Source: Desmodus rotundus
Taxonomy: Eukaryota; Chordata; Mammalia; Chiroptera; Phyllostomidae
Direction of reading: 5' to 3'
NCBI RefSeq assembly: GCF_022682495.2
Contig: NC_071391.1
Location: 19,133,680 to 19,197,679 of the forward strand
DNA length: 64,000 nucleotides
Positions 1-11,515 of this stretch are shown here, in pieces. A program made the position numbers and the translations under genes. Below the pieces are notes generated by a model. It saw only the letters and a program-made list of their open reading frames with translations. It had not been told where the DNA came from and did not search any database. How positions within the stretch are numbered: the stretch's first letter is position 1; every line of letters starts with the position of its first letter.

Positions 1-1661
1 GGAGAAAAACTTGGCATGTGGAAGGCCCCAGATGGAGATGGGTCCAATGTGTTTCCAGAGGCAGTAACTGTGTCTTTGATTGACTTCTGCGCTGGTTCCC
101 CTAAAGACCCCTTGAACTCCTCCAGAGCTGACATTTTAGAACTGCTGTGGATTTCCTTGCTGGATTAAGTTCAAATAGCTTGCATTCAAACTAGATTATC
201 TTCCCCTGTTTTACTGATGAAAAGTGTATACATTTCTGAAATTTTGAGCAATAGTTGATGAATAAATATGATGGTATATTATATGATCAGATTCATAAGC
301 ACAATGTTAAAATCACCGTTCCTCTTCAACTTCTAAAAACAAACTGTCAGATGCCATGTTTTACCGGACTGTGGATCATCAGTGATGTTTTTTGTTTTGT
401 ACTCATTGAATGAGGAAATATTAAATTAGAATTTTGATTTTTGTAAACAGAAGATTTATAGCATCTGCCCCTTACTTGTTGATTCAGTATAATGAGTGAG
501 TGGTTTCCAAAATGGCGGTTTGATTGTTGGAGTAGATAATAACTTCTTCAGTTTGCACTTCAAGGGCTGTCTCTCTTGGCAAGAGAGAATAAAATGTTTA
601 GTTGAAAATAAAATTATTATGCACTTACTTGTCAACACCAAGCACAATTGAAAGAATAAAGTAGAGGCTTATTTTGATGATTCCTCAGTAATGAGCACAA
701 TATGTCTCTTCAGCGTTGTGTAAGACTCTATAGCTCCTAACATCAATACATAGCTAAGTGTATACCACACAGTTGACTATGAGCAAATCTTTTTCTGGAC
801 TATCCCTCTAAATTTTATAGTTTGCTTTTACCCTTGGTTATGTAAGTATAAAGTCAAGTGATCAAAAGCCAAAATAAATTATTTCAGTAAAGGATTTCAG
901 AGTGAACCGTATTTTGATGTCATGTGTTATAGTTTTTTTTTAATTGCTCATTCTTCAGAATTGCTTTGATTATAATTCTCTTCCTATTGCTAGGTCCTAT
1001 TGTTTAGGGTTCATGAACTGACAGCATAGTCTTGTAATGGCTTGTATTTTCACTGACACTGGAGTGTCTTCCAAGTGGAGGGTTATAAACATTCGCAGCT
1101 TCAGCAACTGTTTTCCTCTCAAGATCAGAGCCAGACATCTTGGTCTTGCATTCCTCCTAACCCCTTAATTCTTTTGTAATTAAAATACCTGATTGAATGC
1201 AATGAATTTATATTCAATCTTATTTGCACTCATTCTGCCAGTTTTCATTATGCACAACAAAGTTATGATATGTTTTATTAATCTCAAACACAACATAAAT
1301 AATGCTTGCATCATGACATCAGCTTTAACTCAATGCTATAACCACTATTAAATAGTGATTATTTATTGAAAATAAAGAAAGATTACATCCAGATAATGAC
1401 TCTTGTGTTTAAAAATTTCAGTACCAATATAGTATGTGCCTTGAAATAAAATAAATTATTGAAACATTTGAGAGGACCAATAAATTCAATTAAAATCATA
1501 AGAAAAAGAAAATTAAAGAAAGAAAAAATGGGTATGCAATTTGAATTTTGCCTTGAATAATGGGAGAAAAGTTATTAATAACTTTTATCTATACTCTATA
1601 ATATAAAACATAAAAAGAAAGTTAAAAAGCATATAATCTAAGTTGTTCACTTAGGCTAATA
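1..1661. other. AT-rich sequence, no gene seen
   Basis: No credible coding exon, RNA gene or recognisable repeat. The longest open frames are about 60 codons and have no coding character. Short A-rich runs near 1500-1530 and 1600-1625 are simple low-complexity sequence. Confidence 0.5.
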
Positions 1662-1981
1662 CAGTTGATTCTTGAACAACATAGGTTTAAATTACACTTA
1701 TATGTGCATTTCTTAACATAAATATGTACAGAAATGTAAATGTATTTTCTCTTCTTTATAATTTTCTTTTTTCTTGATTAATTTATTGTAGTAAATATAT
1801 ATATATAATACATATATCAGAATATATATATATATATCATACAAAATATGTCTTAATTGACTGTTCCTGTTACTGGTAAAGCTTCCAGTCAACAGTATGT
1901 TATTAGTAGTTAAGTTTTGGGAGAATCAAAAGTTATACATGGATTTTTGACTGCCCCCCTGTATTTTTCAACTCTCAACTA
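1662..1981 (+). mobile_element. Tigger-like nonautonomous DNA transposon (320 bp)
   Basis: The left end reads CAGTTGATTCTTGAACAACA and follows a TA (1660-1661). The right end, near TTTTTCAACTCTCAACTA, is a decayed inverted copy of it followed by TA (1982-1983). The interior, including AAAATATGTCTTAATTGACTG and GTTATTAGTAGTTAAGTTTT, belongs to a common old mammalian element of the Tc/mariner (Tigger) class with TA target duplications. It has no coding capacity. An AT dinucleotide tract (1795-1838) has expanded inside it. A second copy lies in opposite orientation at 46612-46923. Orientation is by convention only. Confidence 0.75.
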
Positions 1982-4900
1982 TAATCAACAAACTGTGATC
2001 TAGATATCTGAAGAGAATTTTCCTAAGACATGCCTGAAGTAGTGTCGGAGTTAGGACTAAACTTAGGTCTTTTGATTCCTGGTTAGTTCATTTTCCTCTC
2101 AACACCTTGTAGAATGATGTGAGCCAAGCTATAAATAAGGGAAATGTTTAGGAAAAAATAGATATATGCTAAGCATTCACAACACTCACTTAGCAGCGGA
2201 TTATCAGGAATTCCTGAAGTTGGCTTTACAAACTACAGGACAAACATCGGTACCATGAGACCAAAGAGAGGAAGTTCTGCCACTACACAGACATAGGTTG
2301 TGTGGACCGAAAGCAGAGCCTGAGTGCTCGTTCCTTTATTCAGCTGATCAGAGGAGTAATTGCTGTAGAGGAATCATGAAGACAAGGCTGAAATCTTGAA
2401 ATACAGCCAAAGGGAAATGGATGAGGTCTGAATATTTTGAAGATCTGTTGGAAGAAGTCATGTGCAAGAGTCTCCATTTGAGGGCTGTTTATTCAGTACC
2501 TTAACTATCCCTTATTGAGTGGTGACTTGTTACTGCACCACAGGGGACACAAAGACATAAAAGGTATAGTCTCAGTCCTAGGAAGGATCTGAGAATAAAG
2601 GGAGAGAAATATGCTGTCAACATATCTACACAACAGATATATGCTCGGAAAGAGATAACCATCTTGCTCAGAGTGTTTAGCTCAAATTTTATGTAATTGA
2701 AATATTTCCAGTGAAGGCGCTGTATTACATTTAAACATCATACAATATAATTTAAGTACTTTTGTCCTAAAGAAAGCACAAAAACGAACACATTTACCAA
2801 ACCTTGCATTCTGATTTTAAGTTTGAAATAATATTCAGTTCAATATTTGTTTTTCCAGTTTGGATGTGTATAGATTTGATTTGTCAAGATCAGCAACAAC
2901 TATAAAAAGATGGCTGAGGTCTAGATGCAGGTTTTTCTTTCTTTACCTACCTGCTAAAATGATTCACATTATTGTAGTTCTGCTCTCTGTTTACTGGTAT
3001 CACAACCTGTGTGTTTATCTAGGTGGGAGCTAAAGACAGACAAGTTCTTTGCTTATTTTATTTTGTAGGCAACTCTGTGGTGAAAAGGTAGTGGTGAGGT
3101 GTGCAGACTTTATTGAATGACAACTTCATTCTACTTCCTGTCAAGGAGATTTATATCACCTTGCTTACCAATTTTTTTTAATGAAGCATATTTTTTAGAA
3201 CATGAATCTGAGTTATTTTTGGCGGTAGCTAGCTATCTCTACCTTCTCAACTGACTATTGCCTCCCAGATTAATTATGAGAATGACCAAAATAAAATGTC
3301 CTTCATAGTATGATACTCAGGGTGCCAAGATATTGATATGACTCTTCATTCAAAAAAGAATAGTATTCTGAGAATTCTGACTTAAAGATAATAATATGAA
3401 GAGTATGTAAGTGTGATCAAGCACAAGCATGCAATAATTTCAATATTACTGTTTAAATACCTGCTTCTCTTCCCTTTACAAGTTAATCTCAAGCTTATAT
3501 TTTATTTTTTAATTTATTTTGGATTCTATTCACTCTTGTTCAGAGTCCTGTTTTATTACTCTTTTAGCCATGATGACAAGAAGTTACTTATAGATTCTAG
3601 CCATGTTCTTTTTCTGAATGGCTAAATTTCTTGGATTATATTCAAAAGAAGAAAATAAGAAAACAAATATCTTTCAATGAGGAGATTCGTATTCAGTGCT
3701 TCCTACTTCTGAATGAAATAGAGCACATTTACTTGAATAGCTTTGGGAATTTCACATACCACCTTGACACCTCAGAGAGTCACTTTGACGAAGTGCGTGA
3801 ACACGGAGACGCATTGCCGTTCGTTCTGAAAGAAGGAAAGAATGACTAGAGTTGACTTATCATAAATTTCAAGCTTCACAAAAGCTTTGCAGGCAATAAT
3901 GCTTCACAAGACAAATCACCTGACGACAATTTTGTTTTTATAAGTAAACATTAAAATATCATTTTGAAATAATTATGAACACCAACTGTACTTCATCATT
4001 TGATATTATCCTGTGGCATTCAGATTGATAATTGTGACTTCCCACTAATATGGAAAATTCAGCTTATAAAAAAGTGTATAGGAGAGAAAAGTTTTTTGTA
4101 ATAGTGGCAGTCTTCTTTTTTCCTTTCTTTTCCTTTTTTTTTTTTTGGAGCCACAAAGCTTAAGATATTTATTAGTGTCTGATTGAATCCAGAAGCAGTC
4201 CTGGAAACTTAGTAAAATCATAAAAATGGCAATATCAGGTGTCCTTAAAGTAAGGACAACTGTTGTCTGTGAGTTTTAGGTATATTGAATTTTTTAACAT
4301 TTCAATGGAGTAAAACAGATTTGATTTGTTTTTATCACCTTGACATTTACTTTCAATCAACAGAAGACCATGGGCCTCGTATCCAGCTCAGAGTTATTTA
4401 AATCAGACTTCAACCAATGTCTTGGAGTTATGATATAAAATGTCATCAACTAAGTAGAATTCAAGAATAAAGGCATCCTAACTTCACCTGAATATTAACA
4501 ATTTCATGATATGTGCTTTGGGGGGTTGATTTAATTTTGTTTGAATATCATTTTCAGTTAAAGAAAACCAATAAGGGACTCCTCAGGTTTCTAACCATTA
4601 AGAGTAGGATATGACTCACTGTATTTTATGAGTCAAAGGGGGTGAAAGAAGTGGCACGTGTGAGGGGGGGGCTAAACTGCAGAAACACAGAACTGAAGGA
4701 TTTTGACCAAACTGTTGCTCTATGAAATTTTATGAAATCCCATTCCCATACTAAGTAGTCCTCAAAAGGCAAGCACTGTGTTCAATTTGGTAAATCCTTT
4801 TCTCTGGTGTGTCAATTGTGTGTGTGTGTCAAAAATGAATATTTATAATTTCAAAGTTACCCAAAATTCTACAAGGAACCATTCTGCCCCTACTATATAG

Positions 4901-5406
4901 AGCTGAACAGAAATGTACTCAGATGATAAAAAGATATAGAATAGTGATGTGTAAATTTTATTTACCATCCTTATTTACTTCAGTAAAGGTTAATAGCTAA
5001 ATCAATATATTTGTATTTTCAAAATCTCTCAGGTTCTCAAGACCTCCTCTTCTCAAGATACCTAACTTTGAGGCATCCTGTGTTTGGCTCCAACCACAGA
5101 TATCCCCAGGGTAAAATTAAAGATGCTGGAGACACGTCAAATTCAATGTTACAGGATTTAACCATGGAAAAGGAAGAAGGAAGATAGAGCAGCCCAATTT
5201 TATCTTTGGCGATGTCGGGGAGTAATGGAAGTTCATACTTCTTAAAACACTCATGCCTTGTTTCTACAGCGTCAAGCTGCCAGGATGCCTCCTACCTTAT
5301 TCAGCGTTCCTTTCCAGTGTTTTACTATGGCACAGCACACTGACAATTTTACAAGTTACAAAAGCAATCTTTCCCCAGTGGTGGAGCTTGATTCTGTATG
5401 TGGGTT
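1982..5406. other. AT-rich sequence, no gene seen
   Basis: About 3.4 kb without a repeat I can name or a convincing exon. It holds a pyrimidine run with poly-T at 4112-4146, a G run near 4664-4672 and short TG repeats near 4820. Open frames at 3413-3625 and 3631-3849 lack coding support. The CpG cluster inside the second is listed separately. Confidence 0.45.
3741..3849. other. CpG-clustered segment, possible conserved non-coding element
   Basis: Six CpG dinucleotides fall within 35 bp (3789-3823), while the surrounding kilobases have almost none. The segment is not a recognised repeat. It lies in an open frame (3631-3849, + strand) whose product resembles nothing I know. CpGs in old methylated mammalian DNA decay quickly, so a local cluster suggests constraint, recent insertion or protection from methylation. 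Constraint is an inference here; no promoter motif or CpG-island length is present. Confidence 0.3.
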
Positions 5407-5473
5407 AAGAATTAGGCTGGAATAACAATAAAAATTTTAAAAAATTAATTAATTAAAAAAAAAGAATTAGGCT
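5407..5473 (+). mobile_element. Extremely 5'-truncated L1 tail with target-site duplication
   Basis: The 12-mer AAGAATTAGGCT occurs at 5407-5418 and again, exactly, at 5462-5473. Between them are about 43 bp beginning GGAATAACAATAAAA and continuing as an A-rich tail. This resembles the last bases and poly-A of the bat L1 3' end, for example ATAAACAATAAAATG at 26652-26666. It is best explained as target-primed reverse transcription that stopped almost at once. The element boundary is ambiguous by one or two bases because of the A run. Confidence 0.7.
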
Positions 5474-6089
5474 CACCCAAGGTAGAGAGGCCCCACTGGA
5501 GGAAAGAGAAACCAGGAAACCCTTTAGTGGTCAGTGGTCACTCTGGGTGGACACAAAAACCATTAGAGACCTCAGATTATCAAGCTGGCTTGCTGTAAGC
5601 ACTTGTGCTGAGTTATGGGTTTGCACACAGGAGGCTGGGGCGCTAAACTGAGAGCTTCTTAAGGCATAGTGATATATCTTTTAGTCTCCCAGTGCTTATG
5701 AAGTTAAGGCCCACAAGGGAGAGGGCCTGCCTCCGACACACAACCAATTTCCAGCACTTACTAGATAGGGAATTGTATAGTGTGAAATGGTGCAGAGATG
5801 GTCTAGGAAATGGAAAACATTGAGTTATTGTAGATCTCCAGGTAAAGAAACCCAGAATCAGCCAGGTTCCCAAAGCAAAACCCTTGGAGTCCAAGGAAGA
5901 GATATAAAGTTTAAACAGAGGTAGGCTGAGCCTTTGTAGAAGTCTAACCCAATCTTAATATCAATCAGTTTTGGATTGAGATGTCTATCTTCATCCTATC
6001 TTCCTGACAAATGAAAAAAGGATACAAATAATCTAGTCTCTGTAGCTAGAGAACATCACTTGGAGGCTCTTTGCCTCTTTTATTCTAGA
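5474..6089. other. No gene seen
   Basis: Somewhat more GC than its surroundings, but no recognised repeat, RNA gene or splice-bounded open segment. An 83-codon minus-strand frame (5643-5894) has no recognisable product. Confidence 0.4.
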
Positions 6090-6520
6090 CATGGCAACAA
6101 GCAAGAAAATATTACCGATAATCAATATCGGGAAACAATGATGCACAGATGGTATAGGTATCACAGTTATCAGCCAATATTGTAAAATAATTATATTAAT
6201 ATGTAAAAAACATAAAAGAAGAGGGTTAGAAACATGAAATAATGATAAATGTCAACAGAATAGGAAGCTACTTAAAGAATGAAATGGAAATTCTGGATGT
6301 GAAAAATAAAATGTATAAAATTTGGAACTTGGTAATTTAGGCAAAGGATTGACTACATCACAAAAATGTTTAGTGAACTGGAATATATGTCAGTAGAAAA
6401 TAAAAGCCTAAAAGTAAAGACATAGAGGGGGGAAATAGCTAAAAAATGGGTAAGAAAATTTGCAGCATGCTCAAATTCTGAAAAAGATCTCCCCTGAAAC
6501 TCTAGAAAGGGAAGAAAGAT
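6090..6520 (+). mobile_element. Old L1/HAL1-type LINE relic, ORF1-like region
   Basis: The stretch has the A-rich plus-strand composition and phrases typical of the mammalian L1 or HAL1 5'/ORF1 region. GAAATGGAAATTCTGGATGT and the following GTGAAAAATAAAATG resemble the coiled-coil-coding part. TTTAGTGAACTGGAATATATG and TCAGTAGAAAATAAAAGCC resemble the sequence just downstream. Stops occur in every frame, so it is dead. It is recognised from phrases, not an alignment, and the limits are approximate. Confidence 0.5.
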
Positions 6521-8958
6521 GTCAATAAAGAGATGGGGCTAAATTTACTTTTCTTCATATAATCTTTCAGGATACTGTGAAACGTCAGGATGGAGCTGCT
6601 CCCTACGCAGGCCTCATACTAATAATGTAAATGAGTAAGTAGAGTTATAACATGCTTGACCAAGATGGCTAAGCAGGAAAACAAAATGCACCTTTTGTGT
6701 TAGAAAGACATGTGTCTGGCAGGTCAAAGATGTTTGTCAATTCAACTTAGATTAATTTAGGCTCTAAATCCTCTCAGAGTGTGTTCTAAAGCCTGTATAA
6801 GAATAAAATAGTAAGAAATAAGGAAACAGAGTTTCTACTGGTTGTTCAAGGACAATCACCTTGAACATGTAAAGGTCATTTTTAGTGTGAAGAGTGAGGT
6901 TATTCTGGAGGTGCTAAAAGCTGTCGAGTGATCTGGATTATGGAAACAGCACAGTTAAGCATATACGATATTGCCACAGTGCAATCCCTACTGTATCAAT
7001 TGGTAGTCTGGAGAAAAAAAGAGCTTAGAGAAGGGGGAAAAAGTAAATTATGTATTTTCAAGATCCACTTGGTATTAGTAGCTACAGCTCATAAAATTAT
7101 ATTGCTGCCCATTGAAATTTCAAGCAGTCTTGCTGATAATGTGACTTGATTATAAATGAGAATCTGCTTTAGTAAATATTGCATCTTTCTTAAATCAAAT
7201 AATAAGTTAATTTCTTCCTTCCTGAAGCCTCCGTAACAGTTAATAAGAAACTGCTAATTCTACCCACATGTGTGACAGCATCATGACTCCATGAAATCAT
7301 GTGTCTGCCTCACAGGCACTAGTAAATTAAAAAAAAAAAAACAACAATGACAACAAAAATAGTCAGGATGCCTCAAACAGGTACTAAAATGTTTATGAGA
7401 TTCCTTTCACTTGTTTTTGTCAGTGAGAGCATTTGACAATAAAACCATCAAAACATCAAAGAAAAGATGTTGCATAAACCTCTTACACTGTGACAGCCTG
7501 AGGGGGAAATAGGAAATAAAAAACATAGACATACTCCCAGTTTAATCTGTGACATAGTCCCTGAATCACAGGTACAGTTTGGTTTAGTGTGGAATTAAGC
7601 AATTACATATAATGTTTATACCTGGCATTTTTTGAGAGAGTGCATTTAAATACAGTTCGTAGTCATGTATAATGTATAGGTATAGTCCTTAGTGTTTACC
7701 TCTCAAAAAAAAAACAGAATTGTTGATTTAAATACCTGGGCTTCTCCATTGTGCCTAGTAGCCAATGGGCAGGAATTTTTTTGGTTGTTAAAAAACAATG
7801 TCCAAGTGATCCTAATTACTAATGAAAGAATAATGGTTGGTTGTTGCACGGTGCAAATCCCCACTGGAAAACAGTGGCCAGGTCGCTTGATGTGAAAGGG
7901 ATGTGTGCGTGATGAGTCGGTCGCAGAGATGCTCAGCAGGAACACACGATGAAGAAAATGGGAAACTTGTATTAAACGCAACCACTCAATGACTCCTTTT
8001 GACTATAATAGTTTTGGATATTTAAGTTTTGTTTCAAACTTTAAATACACAGCAGCTTGTTTAAACTTCTAAGGGGAGAATTATTTGAAAAAAAAATTTT
8101 TTAAGCTGCTCAATTTGCAAAAAGGGGGGCTAATAAATAAAATATCCAGTTTTATATTAAGGATTCAATAAGACACCAGTAAAAAGGGAAGAAATAAGAA
8201 GATTGAACAACCAGTAAGATGATCAAGTTGTGAAATTTCCTAGATGGCAGTCAAGTAACACTTTTTAGTACCTTGACATCCTCGGGGCCTGTAAAAGATT
8301 TAGAACTAAAAGATCTGGATCATATTTATTTGTCCAAAAAGTTTCAAGAATCCCAGTAATCTGTGGAATGTCCGAGTGCCCCAGCACATTGTGGGCGCCT
8401 CCAAAGTTATTTAACATTTTTTCCAGCATCATTTCTGCCTCTATTTTTTCACATTTTTCACTTCTGAAATAGAGCATCAGACTTGCTTTCGTAGGTGTGC
8501 TTTTCCTAAATCTGGCCATTGCTGGATTCTCCGGATCTCTCCTCGTCATTTACAAAACTCTTCTTGATGCTTTCAAACTTCATGCTCAGTGCGGTTTTCT
8601 CTGTAATCAACGAATACCTCATAGAAACATCATTTCAAAATGTCTTTAACAAAAAGGGATTTGTAGTTTACCACACTGTTTGCTCCAAGAAACATAACAG
8701 CAGGTTCTTAGTCACATTCAGTTGATATTCCTCACAACCTAACCCTGAGGTTTTCTTTGCAACCAAGATTTGTTAAGGGTGTTGAGTCAGCAAATAAATG
8801 AAGGGATTATTTCTGATTTTATTTAGTATTTGGGGTAAATTCAAATGCTGCACATCTCTTGTATGACTGCTTTGTTTTCTGAATTGTAGGTGGCGACATC
8901 AGAGTTTTGCAAAAATCAGGTCTCCAGTTATGTAGAAATAATAGGTATCAAGTGTGAT

Positions 8959-8960
<2 letters not shown>
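6521..8960. other. No gene seen; several short orphan ORFs
   Basis: About 2.4 kb without a repeat I can name. A-rich runs occur at 7329-7342 and 7707-7717. Open frames at 6928-7149 (+), 7692-7895 (+), 7703-7981 (-) and 8519-8725 (+) show no recognisable domains. The 94-codon minus-strand frame at 8265-8549 is listed separately. Confidence 0.4.
8265..8549 (-). other. 94-codon orphan ORF, product not recognised
   Basis: An uninterrupted minus-strand frame encodes a polypeptide with a basic N-terminus and a mixed, protein-like C-terminal half (for example GGAHNVLGHSDIPQITGILE, then FWTNKYDPDLL). I do not recognise the family. Neighbouring frames are broken upstream, and there is no poly-A tract or target duplication to show a retrocopy. 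No splice sites, promoter or Kozak context support it. It could be a decayed retrogene fragment, part of an unnamed repeat, or chance; chance is most likely. Confidence 0.2.

Positions 8961-9052
<92 letters not shown>
8961..9052 (+). repeat. Compound microsatellite (TG)21(GA)25
   Basis: A pure (TG)n tract (8961-9002) passes directly into a pure (GA)n tract (9003-9052). Neither contains an interruption, which points to a young and probably polymorphic locus. TG runs can adopt Z-DNA, and GA runs can form triplex H-DNA. Five-line open frames crossing it encode only dipeptide repeats and are artefacts. Confidence 0.97.
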
Positions 9053-9056
<4 letters not shown>

Positions 9057-9825
9057 AAAGCAAAGCATTTCCAGGGAGTCTCCCTATGGTCGTTAATAAG
9101 AACACGGAAATTCCCCTTCATATTATCTGCCTTCCTCCCCAGGTATTCTTTTCTTCCATATCTCCCTATGTATATAATAAAATTAATTTCACAAATTCAG
9201 AATGGAAATTTTGACAACTAGGTGGCAACCTATTTGGAAAATGTGCTTTAGGAATTTGTGATTACTTTGATAAATTGAGGACATTTATAATCTCCCATTG
9301 ACCTCTAAAGTACACACGATGTTCGATTTATAGAATTTCTGACTTCAGTTGGATTAGAAGAACAGAGATTGATGCCTTTTCATTGTACTTTTATCCTGAA
9401 TCCTTCAGAAAGAGAAAGAAAATATCATAAGTAAACCTGGTCTGGAAAGATATCCACAGTAATTTTTCTGTCTCAAAAGTGGCAGATAGTTGAGATAAAT
9501 GCACCGCCTTTGAAGTGCTTATCTAAGGCAAGCAGAAGCCCCCTCTCCATCCCAGTCACCACTGCTTGTAGTGGGAGAGAGGAGCGTGGGCGGCAGGGGG
9601 CTGAGCAGAGGTAAACAGCATTGTGACGTTTGGCTTGTATATTAAGATGCTAACAGGGAAAACATATGTTATATCATGTCATTCCCCTCACATCCTTTAA
9701 AAGATTTGGCTGAAAGTAGCAATTATACCTATATCTCTGCCTGCAATCTTCATCTAGCAACACACATATACACATAGATACTGTATATACGTTTGATATA
9801 TGCCTATATCGTGCACATTGATCTT
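9053..9825. other. No gene seen
   Basis: Unique-looking sequence with no recognised repeat or exon. Short alternating TA/CA runs near 9755-9815 are low complexity. Confidence 0.4.
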
Positions 9826-10005
9826 GGCAATTACAGTTTACATGGTGCTAGTTTCAGGTGTAGAACCCAGTGATTAGACCTTATAGAACTTACTAACTGA
9901 TCATCTCGATAAATCGTGTGCCTATCTGACACCAAACATCATTATTACAATATTATTGACTATATCCCCTATGCTGTACTTTGCATCCCTATGACTGTTC
10001 TGGAC
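9826..10005 (-). mobile_element. L1 3' UTR fragment (antisense)
   Basis: CAATTACAGTTTACATGGTG followed by CTAGTTTCAGGTGTAGAACC, then ATTATTGACTATATCCCCTA, is the antisense of the 3' UTR of old mammalian L1 (L1M-type) elements. No open reading frame or poly-A remains. Limits are approximate. Confidence 0.6.
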
Positions 10006-10134
10006 CTTCAGATTCTTGTACAGACTTTTTCTTAGCAATATTTTGAAGATATTCTCATAATTACAAATATTAATCTGTAACATTTTACAAATTTAAATTA
10101 TTTCTTGCATAGTTATTGCACAACAAACTAGAAT

Positions 10135-10535
10135 CAGTAAGTGTTCATCCAGAAGAACAAAACTAACAGGAGACATTTATTAGCAGATGTGTTGCAAGAA
10201 ATTGTATTACAAGATTGTGGGAGCTGGCAAAGCAAGCCTGAAACCCACAGGGCAAGTTGTCAAGAAGGGTAGGCTGGAACTCTTAGGCACGAACTGATGC
10301 TGTTATCAACAGGTGGAATTTCTTCCATCTCAGGAAAGCTTCAGTTCTGCTCTTAAGGTCTTTTACTTGAATGAATCGGCCTTAGGATAACCTCCTTTAC
10401 ATATTAAATTAAAATGATTATGGACTTTGATCACAGCTACAAAATATCTTCACAGCAACACCTAAATTAGGATTTGATTAACTGGACACTATAAGCTAGT
10501 CAATGGACACAGAAAAGTGACCATCACAAAGCTGT
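10135..10535. repeat. Old interspersed repeat, family not named
   Basis: The segment runs from about TCCAGAAGAACAAAACTAAC, through GGAGACATTTATTAG, to AAAGTGACCATCACAAAG. It has the layout of a common mammalian repeat that begins near AGAA(A)CAGAACCAATAGG and ends near AACCATCACAA. I recognise the pattern but not the family name, and it is strongly diverged. It has no coding capacity. The left part resembles the first bases of the element at 53755. Confidence 0.4.
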
Positions 10536-11207
10536 TTTTTGGTACCTTTTTAGGTTTATGCTGTATAGCTTTCATATCTTTCAATATATGTCTATTGAGT
10601 GAATTATTTTCTTGTGACAACAAAAGACATCTCTGTTTTATATCTTAGCACATATCACTTATTTAGAATATTTACACCAATTTCCATTTTTATCAGAAAT
10701 GTATGAGATTTTCCTTCCTATACACTTTACACTAAGTTCACATTATCGAAACATTTGCAAATTTTTGATGTCCACAATTCCTGAAACAGTATTTAGCAAA
10801 CCAGTTTAAAAACTATTCTTGGATTCTTGATAGCTATAGCAACAATCCATTTTTCCTAGATAGAATGCATCTAAACCTTAGTTTATCTAGATATATTCAT
10901 GGGAAGAATAGAATTCATTGTATACAATTTACTTTAACATTATGTTCTGATAATTGTATATCATTTTGTTTTCCTATATAAGGCCCCAAACCCCATATAC
11001 CATGTAATAACTATACCTGTTTTCTTAGATTTAAAAGTTGTGATAATTACTTTCTTAGCATTCTCATGCTAGAAGGAAAGTGTATAGCCAAAGCTCTTGG
11101 GTTAGCCACTCTAATAATCCATTTCCAGAATATTCTTTAGTAATCAATCCAAGAGAACATGGATTTGTCACTTCTGAGTGGAGACAATGAATTCTCTCTA
11201 AGAGGAT
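10536..11207. other. No gene seen
   Basis: AT-rich sequence with no recognised repeat, exon or RNA gene. Confidence 0.4.
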
Positions 11208-11300
11208 TAGAGTAAGGAGTAAATGAAACAATATGTGGAGCAAGTTTGCACGAGTTTTGGCACCTAGTAAATTGTTACGGAATGGTAGCTGTCATTGTGA
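11208..11300 (+). mobile_element. MIR-type SINE, 3' part
   Basis: GGAGTAAATGAAACAATATG, then a degenerate TTTTGGCACCTAGTAAATTG and ATGGTAGCTGTCATTGTGAC, follow the 3' part of MIR, which is shared with L2. It is an ancient mammal-wide tRNA-derived SINE. The 5' tRNA part is missing here. Confidence 0.5.
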
Positions 11301-11354
11301 CTACCTTGAAAAGTAAGAAATTCTAATAGGAAGTCTGTGCGTCCTTTTGCCACC

Positions 11355-11515
11355 CGGTGTAGCAGGGTTTGAATACACATTCTGCCCATTTTTAACCTCA
11401 GGTGAATTGCTTAGCCCCACCGAGTCTCTTTTTTTTTACCTATATAATAGGGACTATAGTAACATTTATCTCACAGTGTTATGGTAAGTATATAATTAAA
11501 TGAGGAAATTTAATA
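11355..11515 (+). mobile_element. MIR SINE
   Basis: The order of phrases is that of MIR: GGGTTTGAATACACATTCTG, CTCAGGTGAATTGCTTAGCC, CCGAGTCTC, then ATAATAGGGACTATAGTAAC, TCTCACAGTGTTATGG and AATTAAATGAGG. It is a separate insertion from the fragment just to its left, because it restarts with the 5'/core region. Confidence 0.65.

Noticed and set aside
8890..9221. Several overlapping ORFs with Cys-Val, Arg-Glu, Ser-Leu or Thr-His runs
   Set aside because: Translations of the (TG)n(GA)n microsatellite.
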